From Oscillospiraceae bacterium (lineage in GTDB: Bacteria > Bacillota > Clostridia > Oscillospirales > Ruminococcaceae): 64,000 bases of DNA. The DNA is taken from positions 1 through 64,000 of the forward strand of contig SVMR01000003.1 of NCBI GenBank assembly GCA_015067315.1, read 5' to 3'. The notes under the pieces are model-generated. The model was given only the letters and a program-made list of their open reading frames with translations. It did no database searches and was not told the DNA's origin. The first letter of the stretch is position 1, and each line of letters starts with the position of its first letter. Shown here one piece after another: positions 50,960 to 59,435 of this stretch. Made by a program: the position numbers and the translations under genes.

Positions 50960-51299
50960 AACGTCTGCGAAGCTCCTCAACTTCTTTTGCAAGTTTGTCG
51001 GCGCGACGGTTTGCTTCGTCCGCTTCCATTCTTGCTCTTGCGGTGTCGCCGAGATATTCCTTAAGCTGGGAACGGATATGGTCGCAGTTTGCCGCTTCCT
51101 TTTTATATTCGCTGAGATATGCGATTGAGCAAAGAACAAGCGCATCGTTCATGGAAAGGCTCGGGTTTCTTACCATAAGGGAATCGATATCCTCGCTCAT
51201 TTCCTTTGCAAGATCGCGGACATAGCCTTCCTGTTCGGTGGTTGCAATGGTGTAGCTTGCGCCCGCAACTTCTATTTTAACTTTAATAAGATTATCCAT
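50949..51299 (-). CDS. zapA: Cell division protein ZapA
   Basis: 116 residues. N-terminal beta-alpha domain VKVKIEVAGASYTIATTEQEGYVRDLAKEMSEDI-like, then a coiled coil. Bundles FtsZ filaments. GGAGG 9 bases before the ATG. Cotranscribed with dut. Confidence 0.93.
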   Translation of the reverse strand: MDNLIKVKIEVAGASYTIATTEQEGYVRDLAKEMSEDIDSLMVRNPSLSMNDALVLCSIAYLSEYKKEAANCDHIRSQLKEYLGDTARARMEADEANRRADKLAKEVEELRRRYGV

Positions 51300-51337
51300 T
51301 CAAAATTTCCTCCCATTCGTCATAATACGACACCTAT

Positions 51338-51367
51338 ATTATAGCACGGGGAAAGCCTTTCTTGCAA
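51338..51367 (-). promoter_or_regulatory. Promoter of zapA-dut
   Basis: Minus strand TTGCAA (51367-51362), 18 bases, TATAAT (51343-51338). Confidence 0.75.
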
Positions 51368-51462
51368 CGATTTGGACGCCTATTTTTAAGAAATTTTATT
51401 CTTTTTCGGAAAACCGGCGCTTTGTTTTTCATAGAATGGAAAAAACGCTTTTTGGAGGAAAA

Positions 51463-51972
51463 ATGGCACTTATCGAAAAAGAATATAACCGCGCCGCGGC
51501 GGTTGAATACGCAAACCGCTGGGCATATTTCCGCAACCCGGAATATTACGATTTCAGTCCCATCGGCGGTGACTGCACTTCCTTTGCAAGCCAATGCATT
51601 CTTGCGGGCGGCGCCCCGATGAATTTCACCCCCGATTTCGGCTGGTATTACCGAAATCTCAACGACCGGGCTCCCGCCTGGACCGGAGTTAAATTTCTTT
51701 TCAATTTTCTGGTCAACAACAAAGGAACCGGACCTTTCGGGCACCCGGTTTCAATCGAAGAAATTGAACCCGGCGACATCTGCCAGCTTATAATCGACAC
51801 GGAAGATTGGCAGCACACCCCGGTTATAACTTCCGTTGACGGCGGCAGACCTAATTTCAATACCGTAAAAATCGCCGCCCATTCCTACGATTGCGCCTGC
51901 AGACCCCTTTCGAGCTATCCTTTTTCCGCCGCAAGATTTATCCATATCGACGGGTACAGAATTGAAGAATAA
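51463..51972 (+). CDS. Amidase-domain protein (Amidase_6-like)
   Basis: 169 residues with no signal peptide. EYNRAAAVEYANRWAYFRNPEYYDF, then GGDCTSFASQCILAGGAPM (candidate catalytic Cys), EPGDICQLIIDTEDWQHTPVITSVDG (candidate His) and AHSYDCACRPLSSY: the putative amidase domain common in Clostridia. Probably hydrolyses a cell-wall or peptide amide. ATG at 51463 has GGAGG upstream; nine extra upstream codons are rejected. Confidence 0.85.
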   Translation: MALIEKEYNRAAAVEYANRWAYFRNPEYYDFSPIGGDCTSFASQCILAGGAPMNFTPDFGWYYRNLNDRAPAWTGVKFLFNFLVNNKGTGPFGHPVSIEEIEPGDICQLIIDTEDWQHTPVITSVDGGRPNFNTVKIAAHSYDCACRPLSSYPFSAARFIHIDGYRIEE

Positions 51973-51998
51973 AAAAGCGCCGGCAAAGCCGGCGTTTT
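51972..51998. terminator. Bidirectional terminator
   Basis: AAAAAG-CGCCGGC / GCCGGCG-TTTTT, AAA loop, between the convergent amidase and sdpI-like genes. Confidence 0.88.
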
Positions 51999-52004
51999 TC
52001 TTTT

Positions 52005-52631
52005 TTATATTCCTTTTTTATAAAGAATATAGGAATAAACCATCGGTGCAAGAGCGGCAGCAAGGCAGAAAACGAAAACAAATTCCGAAAGGATGAATGC
52101 ATTCACAATAAATGCAAATCCACAGATTACCATAAGCCATCCCGCAAGACGATGGGTTCTGTTCCAGTTTTCCTCGCTGTTGAGCGTCCATGGAATCTTA
52201 TATCCGAAGGTATAGTTCTGTTTTGCCTTCGGAAGATAGTTACCGAGAGCGATAAAGATAATTCCCATAAGAATACAGCAGAGCATTCCGATGTTGACTT
52301 TTGTTCCAAGAGCATAAGCATAGGTTGCGCTCATTACCGCAATCGAAACCACCGGAAGAATCCAGTAAACGATCCCGATCGCTTTTGCGCCGATGTTGCT
52401 TTTTTTCGGGTCGGCATAGGTGACAAAAAGGCAGATGATATGAAGCGCCGCCATAATTCCCGGAATTCCGAAAACCGCCATGGTTTTTCCTGTCCAGCCG
52501 TTGGGCTGATTATCGTTTCCCCAATGGGTCGCCATTTCCGCCGGAAGCTGTTCCCAAAAAACGATTCCGATAATTACCGGCAGAAGGATAATTATTGTTG
52601 TTATAACAAGAAGCTTTTTATTTATTTTCAT
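52005..52631 (-). CDS. SdpI/DUF1648-family membrane protein
   Basis: 208 residues with about six hydrophobic segments. N-terminal DUF1648 helix and PAEMATHWGNDNQPNGWTGK loop, then SdpI-type YTFGYKIPWTLNSEENWNRTHRLAGWLMVICG near the end, as in Bacillus SdpI, the immunity protein against the toxin SDP. No sdpC-like toxin is in this window. The ATG at 52631 overlaps the regulator's stop by 14 bases; AAGGAGAG precedes it. It is last in the hydrolase operon. Confidence 0.87.
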   Translation of the reverse strand: MKINKKLLVITTIIILLPVIIGIVFWEQLPAEMATHWGNDNQPNGWTGKTMAVFGIPGIMAALHIICLFVTYADPKKSNIGAKAIGIVYWILPVVSIAVMSATYAYALGTKVNIGMLCCILMGIIFIALGNYLPKAKQNYTFGYKIPWTLNSEENWNRTHRLAGWLMVICGFAFIVNAFILSEFVFVFCLAAALAPMVYSYILYKKGI

Positions 52632-52899
52632 CGCTGTTCTCTCCTTTAAACTGGGCAAGCCAGAGCATTATCTCCTCAAAAACAGAAGTGTTGAGTTCAT
52701 AGAAAACAAAATTTTTCTGCTTTGTTTCATAAACAAGGTCCGCTTTTTTAAGCACCGAAAGATGATACGAAACCGTCGCGCCGGTCATATCAAAATTTGA
52801 TGCAATATCTCCCGCGGACATTTTTCCGTTTCTGAGCATCACAAGAATTTCTCTTCTTGCCGGGTCGGAAAGAGCTTTGAAAGTTTCGGCAAAGCTCAT
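52618..52899 (-). CDS. ArsR-family regulator (SdpR-like)
   Basis: 93 residues: FKALSDPARREILVMLRNGKMSAGDIASNFDMTGATVSYHLSVLKKADLVYETKQ, a winged helix close to SdpR, without metal-binding cysteines. In Bacillus SdpR represses sdpRI and is titrated by SdpI. Here it is followed directly by an sdpI-like gene, and two palindromes flank the operon promoter. GAGGTGA upstream of the ATG. Confidence 0.92.
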   Translation of the reverse strand: MSFAETFKALSDPARREILVMLRNGKMSAGDIASNFDMTGATVSYHLSVLKKADLVYETKQKNFVFYELNTSVFEEIMLWLAQFKGENSDENK

Positions 52900-52910
52900 T
52901 TTGGTTCACC

Positions 52911-53222
52911 TCAGATGAATTTTACTGCGGTTCCGTATGCAACAACTTCTGCAGCACCTTGCATGATTGCCGAAGAGGAATATCGGATATTGATAACTGC
53001 GTCCGCGCCTTTTGCTTCCGCTTCTTCGACCATACGCTTTGTTGCAAGAGCGCGTGCTTTGTTCATCATATCGTTATAAGATTTAAGTTCACCGCCAACA
53101 AGGGTTTTAAAGCTTTGGGTGATATCTCTTCCGATGTTTTTGGTCTGGATTGTGCTTCCGCAAACAAGTCCGAGCATTTCAAATTCTTTTCCGGTGATGT
53201 AATCAGTATTTACTAAGATCAT
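52911..53222 (-). CDS. YbjQ-family protein
   Basis: 103-residue YbjQ/UPF0145 (PF01906-like) protein; VNTDYITGKEFEMLGLVCGSTIQ, LVGGELKSYNDMMNKARALATKRM, GADAVINIRYSSSAIMQGAAEVVAYGTAV. Likely a pentameric ring; role unknown. Overlaps the upstream gene by 20 bases. Confidence 0.92.
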   Translation of the reverse strand: MILVNTDYITGKEFEMLGLVCGSTIQTKNIGRDITQSFKTLVGGELKSYNDMMNKARALATKRMVEEAEAKGADAVINIRYSSSAIMQGAAEVVAYGTAVKFI

Positions 53223-53418
53223 CTTCTTCTCCGCTCCTTATTTCTTTAATTCTTTCAATAAGTACATATATCATAATTCCGCTGAAAATTGCGGGAATTA
53301 TTCCAAGCAAAACCTTGAACAGAAGGTTTTCGATCAGCATTATAATAATGCCGAAATAGACAATAAAATAAATTATCATCAAAACTGCCACAAGAAGCGG
53401 CGCAAGATATTTTTTCAT
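53203..53418 (-). CDS. Small membrane protein, 71 aa
   Basis: Two hydrophobic helices (LLVAVLMIIYFIVYFGIIIML and LLGIIPAIFSGIMIYVLIE) and an acidic tail EIRSGEEDDLSKY. No family recognised. GGGAGG 5 bases before the ATG, 18 bases after the hydrolase gene and overlapping ybjQ, so it is clearly an operon member. Confidence 0.8.
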   Translation of the reverse strand: MKKYLAPLLVAVLMIIYFIVYFGIIIMLIENLLFKVLLGIIPAIFSGIMIYVLIERIKEIRSGEEDDLSKY

Positions 53419-53436
53419 ACAGCCCTCCCTGATTTT

Positions 53437-54363
53437 TCAGCAGTTTTTCAGAATCCAGCCGGCGATATCGGAAATAATATTATCACCGATATGGCGCTCC
53501 TTTGAAAATTCCTTGGTGGCTTTTGAAATATCGTCATAAAGCGCCGGAACAAAACAATGGTTAAGACCTTCATAAAGGCGGAAACTGAAATTATCCCGGT
53601 TTCCGAAAAGTTTTTTATATTCGCCGAAGTCTTTTTCTGCGCTGACCTGCAAATCCCGGCTTCCCTGCATTATGAGCACGGGTTTTTCGGTTTTTTCAAG
53701 ATATTCCGCCGCCCGGTGCTCACCCATTTCCTTGAAATAATAAAGGCTTACTCCGCCGGCATAAGGAATCTTTTTTGCTTCCTCATCGGAAAGTTCATAA
53801 AGATTTTCAAAGGATTTTCTGAATTTCTTCTCCTGAGCGGAAGCGACCCAAGCCATAATTCTGCTCTTTCCTTTTTTCATCTCCTCAAGTTGGCGGAAAA
53901 GAACATTCTCAAGGGTATCGGGAGTTCCCGCAAGAAGAACAAGACCCCGGAAGTTTCCGCCTTCCGCGTCAATTCTCGGGGCAAGCATTGCGCCCATGCT
54001 GTGACCGATTATAAAAATTTTTTCCGGATCGATTCTTGGAACGCCTCTCAGCAATTCCGCCGCAAGAACCGCATCCTCAATAACCTCTTCCTTAACGGTA
54101 AGATTGCCCTTTTTCATCATCTTTCTGCCATGGGCAAAACTTCTTTTGTCATAGCGGACGGAAGCGATTCCAAGCTTTCCAAGTCCTTTTGCGAGGTCTT
54201 TAAAAGGCGTAAGCTTCATAACTTTTTCGTCCATATTGCTTGAACCGGAACCATGGACAAAAACAACCGCCGGAACCGGTTTTTCAAGATTTTCCGGCAA
54301 GGTTAAAATTCCTTTAAGGGGAAATTCCGTTCCCTTGCCGATCAGGATTTTTTCCTCTGTCAT
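53437..54363 (-). CDS. Alpha/beta hydrolase
   Basis: 308-residue serine hydrolase. Oxyanion block FVHGSGSSNMDE, nucleophile elbow GHSMGAM (Ser near residue 122), Asp in LIMQGSRDLQVS and His in LYEGLNHCFVP. No signal peptide, so cytosolic. GGAGG precedes the ATG. First gene of an operon under a promoter flanked by twin palindromes. Substrate unknown. Confidence 0.9.
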   Translation of the reverse strand: MTEEKILIGKGTEFPLKGILTLPENLEKPVPAVVFVHGSGSSNMDEKVMKLTPFKDLAKGLGKLGIASVRYDKRSFAHGRKMMKKGNLTVKEEVIEDAVLAAELLRGVPRIDPEKIFIIGHSMGAMLAPRIDAEGGNFRGLVLLAGTPDTLENVLFRQLEEMKKGKSRIMAWVASAQEKKFRKSFENLYELSDEEAKKIPYAGGVSLYYFKEMGEHRAAEYLEKTEKPVLIMQGSRDLQVSAEKDFGEYKKLFGNRDNFSFRLYEGLNHCFVPALYDDISKATKEFSKERHIGDNIISDIAGWILKNC

Positions 54364-54375
54364 AAATCCGCCTCC

Positions 54376-54454
54376 CTATTTAGAATTTTTTCTAAATAGA
54401 ATATAACATACGTCGGCGCCGGTGTCAAGGGGTATTTAGAAAATTTTCTAAATA
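54376..54454 (-). promoter_or_regulatory. Promoter flanked by two identical palindromic operators
   Basis: Minus strand TTGACA (54428-54423), 17 bases, TATATT (54405-54400). O1 (54376-54399) is CTATTTAGAA-TTTT-TTCTAAATAG, right after the -10 over the start site. O2 (54433-54454) is TATTTAGAAAA and its complement without gap, right before the -35. Both share ATTTAGAA-N4-TTCTAAAT; centres are 56 bp apart. Confidence 0.85.
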
Positions 54455-54492
54455 GTTTATTTGACGAATCCCTTCATTTTTTGCCCGAAGGC

Positions 54493-54528
54493 AAAAAAAC
54501 GCCCCCCTTTTGATAAAAAAGGGGGGGC
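54493..54528 (-). terminator. Terminator of rny
   Basis: Minus strand GCCCCCC-TTTT / AAAAGGGGGGC, short loop, then GTTTTTTT. A second small hairpin follows. The region resembles the dispersed palindromes. Confidence 0.8.
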
Positions 54529-54547
54529 ATTAATTATTATATAAGGA

Positions 54548-56158
54548 TTATTTCGCGTAATCAACTGCTCTGCTTTCGCGGACAAGATGAACTTTGATCT
54601 GTCCGGGATATTCGAGTTCGCCTTCAATTTTTTCGGCGATATCGTGAGCGAGAAGCACCATTTTTTCGTCGTCGATAAGTTCGGGTTTGACAACGATTCT
54701 AACTTCGCGTCCCGCCTGGATTGCGAAGCAGTTGTCAACTCCTTCGAAGGAATTTGCAATTTCTTCGAGTTTTTCAAGACGTTTGATATAGTTTTCAAGG
54801 TTTTCGCGTCTTGCGCCAGGTCTTGCTGCGGAAATTGCGTCCGCCGCCTGAACAAGCCATGCAATGGTTGTTCTGGGTTCAACGTCGCCGTGATGAGCTT
54901 CGATAGCATGGATAACTGCTTCGGGTTCTTTATATTTTTTCGCAACGTCAACGCCGATGGTAACGTGGCTGCCTTCGATTTCATGGGTAAGGGCCTTGCC
55001 GATATCGTGGAGAAGACCTGCTCTTCTTGCCATGTTGGGGTCAACGCCGCCCATTTCGTTTGCAAGAAGTCCCGCAATCTGCGCAACCTCGATGGAATGC
55101 ATAAGAACATTCTGGCCGTAGCTGGTACGGTATCTCATGCGGCCGAGAAGGCGGACAAGTTCGGGAGCAACTCCGCGGACTCCGCATTCGAGCACTGCGT
55201 GTTCGCCGTCCTGCTTGATTTTTGCGTCAACTTCTTTTCTTGCTTTATCAACGGTTTCTTCAATTCTTGCGGGATGGATGCGTCCGTCCTGGATAAGTTT
55301 TTCAAGAGAAAGTCTTGCAATTTCGCGGCGGACGGGATCGAAGGAAGAAAGAGTGATTGCTTCGGGAGTATCGTCGATGATGAGGTCAACACCGGTAAGG
55401 GTTTCAAGAGCGCGGATATTGCGTCCTTCGCGTCCGATAATGCGTCCTTTCATCTCGTCGCTGGGAAGCGGAACAACGGAAACGGTTGCTTCCGCAACGT
55501 AATCGGGAGCGCAGCGGGAAACCGCGGTTCCGATAATTTCGCGCGCTTTTTCTTCTGCTTCGTCTTTAAGCTGCTGCTCAAACTGCATGATGCGAAGAGC
55601 TTTTTCGTGGGAAAGTTTTGCTTCAACTTCTTCAAGAAGCTGGATTTTTGCCTGTTCTTCGGTATAACCGGAAATGCGTTCGAGCATTTCGAACTGGCTT
55701 TTTTTGATCTGTTCCGCTTCCGCAAGTCTTGCGTCCGCGGCCTGGATTTTTTCCTGCATGGCTTCCTCTTTTTTATCGAGGTTGTCAGCTTTCTTTTCAA
55801 GGGATTCTTCTTTTTGCTGGAGTCTGTGCTCGCTGCGCTGAACTTCCGCGCGGCGGTCTTTGATTTCCTTGTCCGCTTCGCTTCTGAGGCGGTGGATCTC
55901 ATCCTTTGCTTCAACAAGAGCTTCTTTTTTGCGGCTTTCAGCAGTTTTGATTGATTCGTTTACAATGCGTCTTGCTTCTTCTTCGGCGGAACCGATTTCG
56001 GCTTCCGCAACTCTGCGTCTATATGCAACACCCACCGGGAAAGCGATTATCAAACCAACGACCAAAGCAATGATGCCAACGATCACGCAAACAAGAATAT
56101 CGCTGGAAGTTAAATCAGCAAAGATATTCATGCTTTTGATAAAGGTCATGATTTCCAT
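54548..56158 (-). CDS. rny: Ribonuclease Y
   Basis: 536-residue membrane-anchored endoribonuclease that starts mRNA decay. One N-terminal membrane helix ([20 protein letters not shown]), a long coiled coil (about 60-190), KH domain with [19 protein letters not shown] (about 233-251), and HD domain with [16 protein letters not shown] at 56158; the site AAAGGA is 14 bases away, and the next ATG (56149) is possible. The 25 extra codons of the longer frame lie in the leader. Confidence 0.95.
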   Translation of the reverse strand: MEIMTFIKSMNIFADLTSSDILVCVIVGIIALVVGLIIAFPVGVAYRRRVAEAEIGSAEEEARRIVNESIKTAESRKKEALVEAKDEIHRLRSEADKEIKDRRAEVQRSEHRLQQKEESLEKKADNLDKKEEAMQEKIQAADARLAEAEQIKKSQFEMLERISGYTEEQAKIQLLEEVEAKLSHEKALRIMQFEQQLKDEAEEKAREIIGTAVSRCAPDYVAEATVSVVPLPSDEMKGRIIGREGRNIRALETLTGVDLIIDDTPEAITLSSFDPVRREIARLSLEKLIQDGRIHPARIEETVDKARKEVDAKIKQDGEHAVLECGVRGVAPELVRLLGRMRYRTSYGQNVLMHSIEVAQIAGLLANEMGGVDPNMARRAGLLHDIGKALTHEIEGSHVTIGVDVAKKYKEPEAVIHAIEAHHGDVEPRTTIAWLVQAADAISAARPGARRENLENYIKRLEKLEEIANSFEGVDNCFAIQAGREVRIVVKPELIDDEKMVLLAHDIAEKIEGELEYPGQIKVHLVRESRAVDYAK

Positions 56159-56244
56159 GGTGCTTTGAATATTCCTTTCTATATATATTAAATGCCAGAG
56201 GTCTGCTGCTGTAAAAAATAAACAGACTTGCACATGTTAATATA

Positions 56245-56273
56245 ATAATAAACCTATTTAAAGTGACTGTCAA
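56245..56273 (-). promoter_or_regulatory. Promoter of rny
   Basis: Minus strand TTGACA (56273-56268), 17 bases, TATTAT (56250-56245). Confidence 0.8.
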
Positions 56274-56408
56274 GGAATATTGTTCGGAAATGAATAATTT
56301 ATATCCATTTTTATGCAAAAACGACCAAATTATACATATTTTTGCCGTTTTATATAATTTACAATATAATACTTCAAAATAAAATTCTGCTTTTTTGTCC
56401 TTGAACCG

Positions 56409-56437
56409 TTGACAAATGCCCTTGTCGGTGATAGTAT
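56409..56437 (+). promoter_or_regulatory. Promoter of T-box-thrS
   Basis: TTGACA (56409-56414), 17 bases, TAGTAT (56432-56437). Confidence 0.75.
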
Positions 56438-56444
56438 TATCTTA

Positions 56445-56710
56445 ATATTTTAAATGCGTTGATGGGGAAACCGAAGCGATTTTTTCTTCCCAGAGAGGAC
56501 GGCAAGATTCTGAAAGCCCGCCCGTTGAAATTCGCCGAATACCATCCCCGGAGCGTGTGCAAGCGAAATTTTTTGCGAACACACCGTTGCCCGCTGCGTT
56601 AAGGCGGAACTTTTGAGCGCGGAAAAGATTTTCCGTAAACAAGGGTGGAACCGTGGAGCTTCAAAGCTTCGCCCCTTAATTTTTTGGGGCGAAGCTTTTT
56701 TTATTTGCCC
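56445..56710 (+). promoter_or_regulatory. Threonine T-box riboswitch
   Basis: Leader with stem I containing the AGAGAGGA GA-motif (56491-56498) and a candidate specifier ACC (56541-56543, Thr) in GAATACCATC. The T-box AACAAGGGTGGAACCGTG (56638-56655) follows, then the terminator AGCTTCGCCCC/GGGGCGAAGCT and T run. Uncharged tRNA-Thr would stabilise the antiterminator and turn thrS on. Confidence 0.95.
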
Positions 56711-56734
56711 CGCAAAAAAACAGGAGGTAAATTT

Positions 56735-58672
56735 ATGGTTAAAGTATCCCTTCGTGGCGACGTTAAAGAATACGAAAACGGCGTCACCCCCTATCAGATT
56801 GCCCAGAGCATCAGCGCCGGACTTGCAAGAGTTGCCTGCGCGGCAAAAATCAACGGCGAAGGAGTTGATCTTCGCACTCCAATCGAAGAAGACTGCGAAG
56901 TTGAAATCCTCACCTTCGACGATCCTTACGGCAAAAAAGCTTTCTGGCATACAACTTCCCACGTTATGGCGCAGGCCGTTCTTCATCTTTTCCCGGATGC
57001 AAAATTCTCCATCGGTCCCGCCATCGACAACGGATTTTATTATGACTTCGACGTTGAAAAACCCTTCACCGTCGATGACCTCAAAAAAATTGAGGACGAA
57101 ATGGCAAAAATCATCAAAACCGGTCTTGAACTCAACAAGTTCACCATGAGCGCCGAAGAAGCAAAAGAGATTATGAAAGACCAGCCCTATAAACTCGAAC
57201 TCATCGACGAGCACGCGGGAAAAGGCGAAGCTCTTTCCTTCTATAAACAGGGCGATTTCACCGAACTCTGCGCCGGTCCCCATCTTATGAACATTGCTCC
57301 CATCAAAGCATTCAAACTCACTTCCACCACCGGCGCTTACTGGAGAGGCAGCGAAAAGAACAAGATGCTCTCCCGTATCTACGGAATTTCCTTCCCGAAA
57401 AAAGCAGAGCTTGAAGCATATATCGAAGCTGTTGAAGACGCAAAACGCCGTGACCACAACGTTCTCGGCCGCCAGCTCAAATATTTCTGCAACAGCGACT
57501 ATATCGGACAGGGTCTTCCGCTCCTTATGCCGAAAGGCGCAAAACTCTTCCAGATCCTCAACCGCTATATCCAGGATAAGGAAGAATATGAATACGGCTA
57601 CGTCATGACAAGAACTCCCCTTATGGCAAAATCCGACCTCTTCAAGGTTTCCGGACATTGGGATCACTATAAAGAGAATATGTTCGTTCTCGGCGATGAG
57701 GAAAAAGATAAGGAAGTTTTCGCTCTCCGTCCCATGACCTGCCCCTTCCAGTATCAGGTTTATCTTAACGACAAACATTCCTACCGTGAACTCCCCTTCC
57801 GTTACGGCGAAACTTCAACCCTTTTCCGCAACGAAGCTTCCGGCGAAATGCACGGACTTATCCGCGTCCGCCAGTTCACCATCACCGAAGGTCACCTCAT
57901 CATCCGCCCCGACCAGCTTGAGGAAGAATTCAAAAACTGCGTAAAACTCATGAAAGAGGTTATGACCGACGTCGGTCTTTATGAAGACCTTTCCTTCCGC
58001 TTCTCCAAATGGGATCCGGACAACAGGGAAAAATATGAAGGCACCCCCGAAATGTGGGAAGAAGCCGAAGGCGCAATGAGAAAGATCCTCGACGACATCG
58101 GTCTTGAATATACCGAAGAAAAAGGCGAAGCTGCTTTCTACGGTCCGAAGCTTGACGTTCAGGGCAAAAACGTTTTCGGAAAAGAAGATACCCTCGTAAC
58201 CATCCAGATCGATATGATGCTTGCGCAGCGTTTTGGAATGACCTATATCGACCAGAACAACCAGGCGGTTTATCCTTATATCATCCACAGAACCTCTCTC
58301 GGATGCTATGAAAGAACAATCGCTCTCCTTATCGAAAAATACGGCGGCGCACTCCCCACCTGGCTTTCTCCCGAACAGGTTCGTATCCTTCCCATCACCG
58401 AAGACCAGAACGAATATGCGGAAGAAATCAGAAAAAAACTTCTCCGACTCGGCTTCAGACCGGAAGTTGATTCCCGTTATGAAAAAATCGGCTTCAAAAT
58501 CCGCGAAGCACAGCTTGAAAAAGTTCCCTATATGCTCGTAGTCGGCGCAAAGGAAATGGAAGAAGGCAAAGTTGCCGTCCGTTCCAGAAAAGAAGGCGAC
58601 CTCGGCGCGGTTGCTCTTGATGAATTCATCGCAAGAATCCGCGAGGAAGTTGACAACAAAGTCTGCAAATAA
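56735..58672 (+). CDS. thrS: Threonyl-tRNA synthetase
   Basis: 645 residues: TGS domain (1-61), editing domain with HTTSHVMAQAVLHLFP (HxxxH) and CAGPH, class II core with GLPLLMPKG, RPMTCPFQ, RYGETSTLFRNEASGEMHGLIRVRQF and HRTSLGCYERTIALLIE, then the anticodon domain. AGGAGG 6-7 bases before ATG at 56735. Controlled by the T-box upstream. Confidence 0.98.
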   Translation: MVKVSLRGDVKEYENGVTPYQIAQSISAGLARVACAAKINGEGVDLRTPIEEDCEVEILTFDDPYGKKAFWHTTSHVMAQAVLHLFPDAKFSIGPAIDNGFYYDFDVEKPFTVDDLKKIEDEMAKIIKTGLELNKFTMSAEEAKEIMKDQPYKLELIDEHAGKGEALSFYKQGDFTELCAGPHLMNIAPIKAFKLTSTTGAYWRGSEKNKMLSRIYGISFPKKAELEAYIEAVEDAKRRDHNVLGRQLKYFCNSDYIGQGLPLLMPKGAKLFQILNRYIQDKEEYEYGYVMTRTPLMAKSDLFKVSGHWDHYKENMFVLGDEEKDKEVFALRPMTCPFQYQVYLNDKHSYRELPFRYGETSTLFRNEASGEMHGLIRVRQFTITEGHLIIRPDQLEEEFKNCVKLMKEVMTDVGLYEDLSFRFSKWDPDNREKYEGTPEMWEEAEGAMRKILDDIGLEYTEEKGEAAFYGPKLDVQGKNVFGKEDTLVTIQIDMMLAQRFGMTYIDQNNQAVYPYIIHRTSLGCYERTIALLIEKYGGALPTWLSPEQVRILPITEDQNEYAEEIRKKLLRLGFRPEVDSRYEKIGFKIREAQLEKVPYMLVVGAKEMEEGKVAVRSRKEGDLGAVALDEFIARIREEVDNKVCK

Positions 58673-58678
58673 TCCAAG

Positions 58679-58735
58679 CGCCCCTTGTTAAAGGGGAAGG
58701 TGCCGCATGGCGTAAGCCGCGGCGGATGAGGTGTT
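58679..58735 (+). repeat. Dispersed palindromic repeat (thrS 3' side)
   Basis: CCCCTT-GTTA-AAGGGG hairpin, middle segment GGTGCCGCATGGCGTAA, then GCCGCGGCGGATGAGGTGTT as in the 45486 copy. Confidence 0.75.
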
Positions 58736-58763
58736 TGCAAACAATATCATATCCGCAAAAAGG

Positions 58764-58794
58764 AAAAGGACGGCTCCGCCGTCCTTTTTTTATT
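58764..58794 (+). terminator. Terminator of thrS
   Basis: AAAAGGACGG-C / G-CCGTCCTTTT, TCC loop, T run. Confidence 0.88.
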
Positions 58795-58800
58795 TTTTCC

Positions 58801-58833
58801 GCAACATTTTCCGCATAAATCATACTTACATAT
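58801..58833 (+). promoter_or_regulatory. Candidate ECF-sigma promoter (copy 3, before the sigma gene)
   Basis: GCAACA (58801-58806), 17 bases, ACTTACATAT (58824-58833). A sigma-A-like TTGAAG-N16-TATGAT overlaps just downstream (58834-58861), the usual pairing for autoregulated ECF genes. Confidence 0.5.
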
Positions 58834-58885
58834 TGAAGACAAAAAAATATGTGATATGATTTAAACATAAAGGAAGTGGTTTTTT

Positions 58886-59434
58886 ATGATAACAATGATG
58901 ATTTCCGCGATTGAAAACGATTTTCAGCGGGAATTTATTACGGAGATTTATAAAAAATATTATTCCGCCATGCTGAAAAAAGCTTTTTCGCTGCTTGATA
59001 ACAACGAAGATGCCGAAGAACTTGTTCAGGAAGTTTTTGCCGACCTTATAAAGCGCGTTGATTCCGTTATGGCTGTCGAAAGAAAAAAGCTTCCTGCATA
59101 TCTTTTTTCCGCGGTAAAATTCAGCGCATATACAAGGAACAAAAAGCAAAGCCGCTTGAATTTTTCGGATTTTGAAAGCGAAGATATTGAGCTTGTTAAA
59201 GACGAAAATTCCATTCCGGAGGAGATTTATTTAAAAAACGAAGCGGTTGCGGAACTTCGGGCGGCACTTGAAAAAATTCCGGAAAAATACAAAAATCTTC
59301 TTGAATTCAAATACATACTCGGTCTTTCGGATTCCAAAATAGGCGAAAGATTCGGAATTTCCGAAAGCGCGGTCCGTTCCGGACTTTTAAGAGCGCGCAG
59401 AAAGGCTTATTCCGTTATGAAGGAGGTTGAATGA
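58886..59434 (+). CDS. ECF RNA polymerase sigma factor
   Basis: 182 residues. Region 2: FQREFITEIYKKYYSAMLKKAF and LDNNEDAEELVQEVFADLIK; region 4: LEKIPEKYKNLLEFKYILGLSDSKIGERFGISESAVRSGLLRARRKAY. Directs transcription of a stress or envelope regulon. AAGGAAGTGG before the ATG. The next gene starts one base after its stop and encodes a membrane protein with a cytosolic N-terminus, the expected anti-sigma arrangement. Confidence 0.95.
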   Translation: MITMMISAIENDFQREFITEIYKKYYSAMLKKAFSLLDNNEDAEELVQEVFADLIKRVDSVMAVERKKLPAYLFSAVKFSAYTRNKKQSRLNFSDFESEDIELVKDENSIPEEIYLKNEAVAELRAALEKIPEKYKNLLEFKYILGLSDSKIGERFGISESAVRSGLLRARRKAYSVMKEVE

Positions 59435-59435
59435 T

